This document shows, in pieces, positions 4,914-8,672 of a DNA stretch of 8,672 nt. Source of the stretch: an uncultured Dokdonia sp. (GTDB lineage: Bacteria > Bacteroidota > Bacteroidia > Flavobacteriales > Flavobacteriaceae); the NCBI GenBank assembly GCA_937124495.1, contig CAKZKZ010000557.1:1-8672 (forward strand), read 5' to 3'. The first letter of the stretch is position 1, and each line of letters opens with the position of its first letter. The notes below the pieces were generated by a model. That model was not told the DNA's origin. It ran no database searches and saw nothing but the letters and a program-made list of their open reading frames with translations. The position numbers were made by a program, and so were the translations under genes.

Positions 4914-6551
4914 ATGACTCAAGATATTCAAGACTTTATACATAGCGCTCCTAATGACCTTAAAATTGTTCGTATAGGAGATCCATTATACCAATATGCA
5001 CGTGTGATATCCAATACACGCTTTGGTCATATGCCCGCTATGATTGCCTATTGTAAAACAGCAAGTCATGTACAAGCCTGTCTTCATTTTTGTTATAGGT
5101 ATGAGTTTAAATTTAGAATTCGGTCTGGAGGACATCAACACGAAGGTATGTCTTCTGGAGATGGCGTTCTTATTATTGATCTTTCAAAAATGGATACGAT
5201 TGAGTATATAGATGATACTCATGCTTGGATACCTGTTGGAAAACAACTAGGAAAAGTCTATGATGAATTAGAAGAACGAGGGCAAATTATTCCAGGAGGT
5301 GGTTGTCAATCTGTAAATGTAGGTGGATTGACACAAGGTGGTGGCTGGGGACTTTCTATTCGAAAATACGGGATGACTTGTGATTCTGTTTTAGAATGTG
5401 AAATAGTCTTAGCCGATGGTACGGTAGCATATCCCTCCCCGACTCATTTACCTGACTTATTTTGGGCATTGAAAGGTGGTGGTGGTGGAAATTTTGGAGT
5501 TGTTACTCGTTTTCGATTTAAACTACCTTCACTTGGAGAAGTGACTACTTCGTTTTCATTATTATGGAAAGATGGAAAAGATGCTGTAAAAGCAATGAAA
5601 ATTTGGACGGTTCTTCATGCTGATCTTACAGGATTAAATACTGGATTATCTACTGCTTGTGGGATGATGGTTGCAAGTCCTAAAAATGATAAAGGTGAAG
5701 AGATAGATCTTCCTGAAGGTCATGTAAGTGCTGTACACGCACGTATGGGTGGGCTTTTTTATGGTTCTAAAAAGACATTGCTTTCAATTTTAAGGAAGTA
5801 TTTTGGAGATTTAATTCCTAAAGAAGAAAAGCATTTTGTATCACTTAAAGAAACTAAACATAAACAGCTCTATAAAAATGCTTTAGATTCTTCTAATCAA
5901 TCAAATACGCTTTCACTTGCAAAGCATCAAAATATTATTTCTGAATTTGTAAACCCTACAGTACATATAAATGATACATCCTCTACTGCGACATCTTGTA
6001 AAGAAGATCGTAATTATCGTGTACTTCCAAATGCGCCTTCATCTACTTGTGACCGTCCACATCCACATAAAGTGACTTCTGGTTTTCCTAAAGCGACAAC
6101 AGATCATTGTGAACTCGTAGATACCATTTATGAATATCTAGGGCATACTTGTTTTTATATAGATGTAAATAGGTATATGAGTTTTCATTGTTTAGGTGGT
6201 GCAGTAACAGAGCATACAGCACAACGTGTTTTTGCGTTCCCAACAAAACCATATCTTTTACAAATACAATGCTGGTGGGATGATGCTGGCAATGCCTTTA
6301 CAAATGTAGCACGTAACAAAGTCTATGTACAATGGGTTGAAGATTTTAGAAAAAATCTAGCTTCACAAATTGAAGGTGCTTTTATTAATTTTATTGATAG
6401 ATCTCTAGTTCCAAACCCAGAAACTCCCGAAGGACGATTACAACTTTTAGAGATATACTATCAAGAAAATCTTGAAAAATTACGTGGCATAAAAACAAAA
6501 TACGACCCTGAAAATATATTTGATTTTGGAATGAGTATTCCGCTTATTTAG
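4914..6551 (+). CDS. FAD-linked oxidoreductase of the berberine-bridge-enzyme type, predicted bicovalent FAD
   Basis: The 545-residue protein has an N-terminal FAD_binding_4 (PCMH-type) domain at about 30-210 and a C-terminal BBE segment. H74 in RSGGHQHEGMSSG matches the 8-alpha-histidyl FAD attachment site. C131 in GGGCQSVNVGGLTQGGGWG matches the 6-S-cysteinyl site, so bicovalent flavin is predicted. LADGTVAYPSPTHLPDLFWALKGGGGGNFGVVTRFRFKLP is the standard flavin-domain end. The BBE tail is YYQENLEKLRGIKTKYDPENIFDF, near residues 515-540. Family members oxidise sugars, alcohols or alkaloid-like compounds with O2 as acceptor; the substrate here cannot be read from the sequence. There is no signal peptide, so it is probably cytoplasmic. 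It is somewhat longer than many relatives, with a Cys- and His-containing stretch at about 350-405 between conserved blocks. Its last 8 bp overlap the end of the convergent 113-aa gene. Confidence 0.92.
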   Translation: MTQDIQDFIHSAPNDLKIVRIGDPLYQYARVISNTRFGHMPAMIAYCKTASHVQACLHFCYRYEFKFRIRSGGHQHEGMSSGDGVLIIDLSKMDTIEYIDDTHAWIPVGKQLGKVYDELEERGQIIPGGGCQSVNVGGLTQGGGWGLSIRKYGMTCDSVLECEIVLADGTVAYPSPTHLPDLFWALKGGGGGNFGVVTRFRFKLPSLGEVTTSFSLLWKDGKDAVKAMKIWTVLHADLTGLNTGLSTACGMMVASPKNDKGEEIDLPEGHVSAVHARMGGLFYGSKKTLLSILRKYFGDLIPKEEKHFVSLKETKHKQLYKNALDSSNQSNTLSLAKHQNIISEFVNPTVHINDTSSTATSCKEDRNYRVLPNAPSSTCDRPHPHKVTSGFPKATTDHCELVDTIYEYLGHTCFYIDVNRYMSFHCLGGAVTEHTAQRVFAFPTKPYLLQIQCWWDDAGNAFTNVARNKVYVQWVEDFRKNLASQIEGAFINFIDRSLVPNPETPEGRLQLLEIYYQENLEKLRGIKTKYDPENIFDFGMSIPLI

Positions 6552-6885
6552 TATAAGTCATCATTTTAGAGTGATTCTGTAATCTAATCATACTATTGAT
6601 ACCATATAATAGAAATAATGTGATAACAACAAAAACGGGTGTGGTTGGAATATCTTTTAAAGTACTCAGAAAAGAACTCTCTTGACGTAATAGTTTAAAT
6701 AATATACCCGTCGCTGGTATGAGTAATATCAGTGTAGCTATTAACGTATATCTAAATGAATTCCAGATCGCTATTTTCTTTTTTTCTTTAGAGGTATCAA
6801 TACGATTCATGAGGGTATTCATAAAGTCATCAGAAGTCTCTACTGAGCTCTTTTGCATTATTTTTTTTAGTGATTCTTCTTTCAT
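6544..6885 (-). CDS. Two-TM membrane protein, putative anti-sigma-like partner of the ECF factor
   Basis: The product has 113 residues. A predicted cytoplasmic N-terminus (about 1-42, with KKIMQKSSVETSDDFMNTLMNRI) precedes hydrophobic helices at about 44-64 and 82-100. Its start codon overlaps the sigma gene stop as ATGA (6882-6885), so the two are probably translationally coupled. Small membrane proteins with an N-terminal helix ending in a SxxF...LMxxI-type pattern commonly follow ECF sigma genes in flavobacteria. An anti-sigma role is inferred from position and topology, because no zinc-binding HxxxCxxC motif is present. Its stop lies inside the end of the convergent FAD oxidoreductase gene, with no room for a terminator between them. 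Confidence 0.75.
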   Translation of the reverse strand: MKEESLKKIMQKSSVETSDDFMNTLMNRIDTSKEKKKIAIWNSFRYTLIATLILLIPATGILFKLLRQESSFLSTLKDIPTTPVFVVITLFLLYGINSMIRLQNHSKMMTYTK

Positions 6886-7454
6886 AATAAATAATTTAAA
6901 TCGTCTCCTAATAATTGTTTTAATTCAAAATGTATACTACTTCTTCCCCTATGTAATAACACTTTAATTTTTGAATTTTTAAAGCTTGTAACCTCTTCTA
7001 TCTCTTTAATGGAAAGTTCACACAAATAAAAGAGTCTTAAAATTAATGACTCATCAGGTTTTAAGCGTTGTAGTGCCAAGTGAATATATTTCTTTTGATC
7101 CACTTCATTCATTGAAATCGTATCGGTAGATGGTAATAGATACGGTTCTTGTGAAATATCTATAGATAGATGCTGTTTTTTCTTTTGTAACTGATTGTAA
7201 CTAGTATTTACAACAATTCTATATAACCAAGTCGTAAATGCCGCCTTATACGTAAAGGTATCTAACTTATGATATACTTTGATAAATACATCTTGGAGAA
7301 TATCTTCAGCAAGCACAACATCTTTAACTATAGAAACAGCTAGTGAAAGTGATACATCCTTATGCAAATAGACTAATTGTCTAAATGCTGATGTATCACC
7401 TGCAATTGCTTTTTTGATTAATTCGTTATCTTTATGTCTAGAACTATTTTTCAA
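6882..7454 (-). CDS. ECF-type RNA polymerase sigma factor (sigma-70 family), TTG start
   Basis: The product has 190 residues. The sigma-2 region (about 20-88) includes AEDILQDVFIKVYHKLDTF, then YKAAFTTWLYRIVVNTSYNQ, which carries the -10 recognition and core-binding signatures. The sigma-4 region (about 124-178) shows ALQRLKPDESLILRLFYLCELSIKEIEEVTSFKNSKIKVLLHRGRSSIH, with a helix-turn-helix. There is no sigma-3, as expected for the ECF group. The start is TTG at 7454: an in-frame TAA lies four codons upstream and no ATG or GTG occurs before the conserved region. The first 11 bp overlap the end of the DUF6249-like gene, so translation probably depends on it. The end overlaps the 113-aa gene as ATGA. 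The promoter specificity is unknown. The operon promoter is beyond the right edge. Confidence 0.92.
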   Translation of the reverse strand: MKNSSRHKDNELIKKAIAGDTSAFRQLVYLHKDVSLSLAVSIVKDVVLAEDILQDVFIKVYHKLDTFTYKAAFTTWLYRIVVNTSYNQLQKKKQHLSIDISQEPYLLPSTDTISMNEVDQKKYIHLALQRLKPDESLILRLFYLCELSIKEIEEVTSFKNSKIKVLLHRGRSSIHFELKQLLGDDLNYLL

Positions 7455-7773
7455 GTCTTTTTCTTATAAAGTGTGCTACGATTAATCCAGCTGCTCCAAA
7501 GACTAAAATTGTTCCCCAGACTAATAAATCCATGGTGTCTTCTAATAAATCCATGGTTGTAAAAATAGAAGATACAAATAACCCGATTCCTAATCCAAAT
7601 ACTATACAGCCTACATCTAGGTACTTAAATTTAGTTGTTTTTTGATCTAAATAGACACCTTTATCAATCATCATTTTTTTAAGAAGATAGGTGTACCTCG
7701 CAATGATAAATACAATGAGTATAATGGCAATAACAATGATACCAAATCCTAAAAATTCGTTTAAATCTTTCAT
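7444..7773 (-). CDS. Three-TM membrane protein, DUF6249-like, in the ECF sigma operon
   Basis: The product has 109 residues and hydrophobic helices at about 7-30, 51-72 and 85-103. The basic loop YTYLLKKMMIDKGVYLDQKTTKFKYLDVG, followed by a glycine-rich helix (FGLGIGLFVSSIF) and a last helix ending in FIRKRLEK, fits the DUF6249 pattern as I remember it. Such proteins are often encoded beside ECF sigma factors in Bacteroidota. A 7-residue tandem repeat (TMDLLED, TMDLLVW) lies in the short loop between helices 2 and 3 and comes from a 21-bp duplication. The gene starts 9 bp after the serine hydrolase stop and its end overlaps the sigma factor start. A role in sensing or in holding the sigma complex at the membrane is inference. 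Confidence 0.75.
   Translation of the reverse strand: MKDLNEFLGFGIIVIAIILIVFIIARYTYLLKKMMIDKGVYLDQKTTKFKYLDVGCIVFGLGIGLFVSSIFTTMDLLEDTMDLLVWGTILVFGAAGLIVAHFIRKRLEK
7521..7562. repeat. In-frame 21-bp tandem duplication inside the DUF6249-like gene
   Basis: CTAATAAATCCATGGT occurs at 7521-7536 and again at 7542-7557, exactly 21 bp apart. The unit equals seven codons and gives TMDLL twice in the loop between helices 2 and 3. Perfect identity over 16 bp suggests a recent slippage event. Confidence 0.85.
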
Positions 7774-7782
7774 AGTCTTTCT

Positions 7783-8672
7783 TTAAAAATGTTTCCCTAA
7801 TAATAGTTCGATAGCTTCCAATACAGGAAACAAATTATTTGAATTTCCAAACATAACAAATCCATATTTTTGCTCAGGTATAAACATCGTATATGCTTGG
7901 AAGTCGTGATTATTACCTGTATGAAGATGCATCAGTCCATGTGTTGTTGGTTTTTGAGCAAAACCAAGCCCCCAGCCAGTTTGTCCAGTCTCTTTTATCA
8001 ATTTTTGACCCGGTTTGAAGTGGTTATGTTCTGTAAGCATCAAGTCACGTGTTGATTCTTTAATATTTTTTGGATACATCATCTCGATTAAGAACAATGC
8101 ATAATCTTTGGCATCGGTTTGAAGACTATAACCAGGCCCTACCTTCTGGTCTCTATGTATTTCGGTAGTTACTTTACCGTCCATATGACCAATAGCTACA
8201 TTGTGTTCTAACACATCGTTCCAGGTATAGAAGCTTCTATCCATACCTATAGGATGCGCCGCCTCTTTTAAGAATAAGGAATCTAATGCGCTTCCCCATC
8301 CTATTCCTTGTTTTAGACCAACTGCTGCACCTAAATGTTGATATGCCTCACCAGAGTATGAGAAATCAGTTCCTGGGGGAAATGCTATCGTAATAGGCTT
8401 TCCTTTTACCCAATTAGGAATTCCTGTTCCATGTGATAATATAATTCGAGGCGTTAATGTCTTATACGCTTCAAAAGAATCCTCAGCAATAACACCTTCT
8501 GTAAATATAGAAGCTAGGTATGGATAAATAGGTTTATCAAGATCTAATGCACCATTTTCAACCATTTTCATGATGAAATACGCAAATAACGGTTTAGAAA
8601 GTGATGCTGCTTCAAACCTAGTTTGCTTGGTCACTGGTTTCTTCGTATGCAGACTGGTGACACCAAATGTAT
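7783..8672 (-). CDS. Serine hydrolase of the beta-lactamase class C / PBP-like family, N-terminus cut by the window edge
   Basis: The frame stays open to the right edge (TFGVTSLHTKKPVTKQTRF before the active-site motif), so the GTG at 8634 is not the start and the N-terminus is missing. About 295 residues are visible. SLSK (S23 and K26 of the visible part) is the SxxK nucleophile motif. FSYSGEAYQHLG carries YSG in place of the YxN motif. HTGNN (250-254) stands for the KTG box. The combination YSG plus HTG is usual in class C-like esterases and peptidases rather than in true AmpC enzymes, so antibiotic hydrolysis is not implied. SHGTGIPNW is a further family block. It lies 9 bp upstream of the DUF6249-like gene and is probably the first visible gene of the ECF operon. 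Substrate and location cannot be told without the N-terminus. Confidence 0.88.
   Translation of the reverse strand, partial: TFGVTSLHTKKPVTKQTRFEAASLSKPLFAYFIMKMVENGALDLDKPIYPYLASIFTEGVIAEDSFEAYKTLTPRIILSHGTGIPNWVKGKPITIAFPPGTDFSYSGEAYQHLGAAVGLKQGIGWGSALDSLFLKEAAHPIGMDRSFYTWNDVLEHNVAIGHMDGKVTTEIHRDQKVGPGYSLQTDAKDYALFLIEMMYPKNIKESTRDLMLTEHNHFKPGQKLIKETGQTGWGLGFAQKPTTHGLMHLHTGNNHDFQAYTMFIPEQKYGFVMFGNSNNLFPVLEAIELLLGKHF

Noticed and set aside
8632..8634. GTG as start of the serine hydrolase
   Set aside because: The frame continues open to the window edge with family-like residues (FGVTSLHTKKP) before it, and the active-site Ser would be only 10 residues from the N-terminus.
7783..8672. True class C beta-lactamase (resistance gene)
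   Set aside because: YSG and HTG replace the YxN and KTG motifs of AmpC enzymes. The general serine hydrolase family is the safer call.

Overview
The window looks like chromosomal DNA of a marine-type Flavobacteriaceae member (Bacteroidota). The grounds are the low G+C content, A-rich leaders without Shine-Dalgarno boxes, and the protein families present. These include a membrane-anchored winged-helix regulator, an ECF sigma factor with a DUF6249-like partner, an outer-membrane phospholipase A ending in Trp, and at least one TAnnTTTG-type -7 box. No genus can be fixed from this sequence alone. I found no tRNA, rRNA, CRISPR array, transposase or integrase.

Layout, left to right. (1) The 3' part of a YceI-family gene (+) runs to 476 and meets a convergent membrane-anchored wHTH regulator (-, 532-1440) across a long hairpin. 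(2) A 250-bp divergent region carries three perfectly phased 11-bp repeats of TTGACAC. Beyond it is a small four-helix membrane protein (+, 1691-2047) made of two similar halves and closed by a clear intrinsic terminator. (3) A 438-aa protein of unknown function with a transthyretin-like N-terminal domain (-, 2225-3541) follows. It is bracketed by two direct copies of the last 43 bp of the next gene, pldA (-, 3791-4681). The left copy is a stranded 3' remnant of pldA. (4) A divergent region holds a pldA promoter candidate and a CG-rich palindrome. It leads to a berberine-bridge-type FAD oxidoreductase (+, 4914-6551). (5) A compact minus-strand operon fills the rest. In transcription order it encodes a serine hydrolase (cut by the window edge), a DUF6249-like membrane protein, an ECF sigma factor with a TTG start, and a two-TM putative anti-sigma-like protein. 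The last three reading frames overlap one another, and the operon end overlaps the FAD oxidoreductase end by 8 bp.

How they may work together (inference): the wHTH regulator has PhoB-type DNA-binding architecture, and the 11-bp repeats upstream of it have the geometry of sites bound by that family. They could serve autoregulation and control of the divergent four-TM gene. PldA acts on outer-membrane phospholipids. The ECF operon looks like an envelope-linked signalling unit whose serine hydrolase may be its output or its sensor partner. The 438-aa gene appears to have entered, or been left behind, between the 118-aa gene and pldA by a recombination event that duplicated the pldA 3' end.

The strongest candidates for something new are the bracketed 438-aa gene, the phased-repeat operator, and the 16-bp palindromic word that occurs once in a promoter region and once inside a coding linker.
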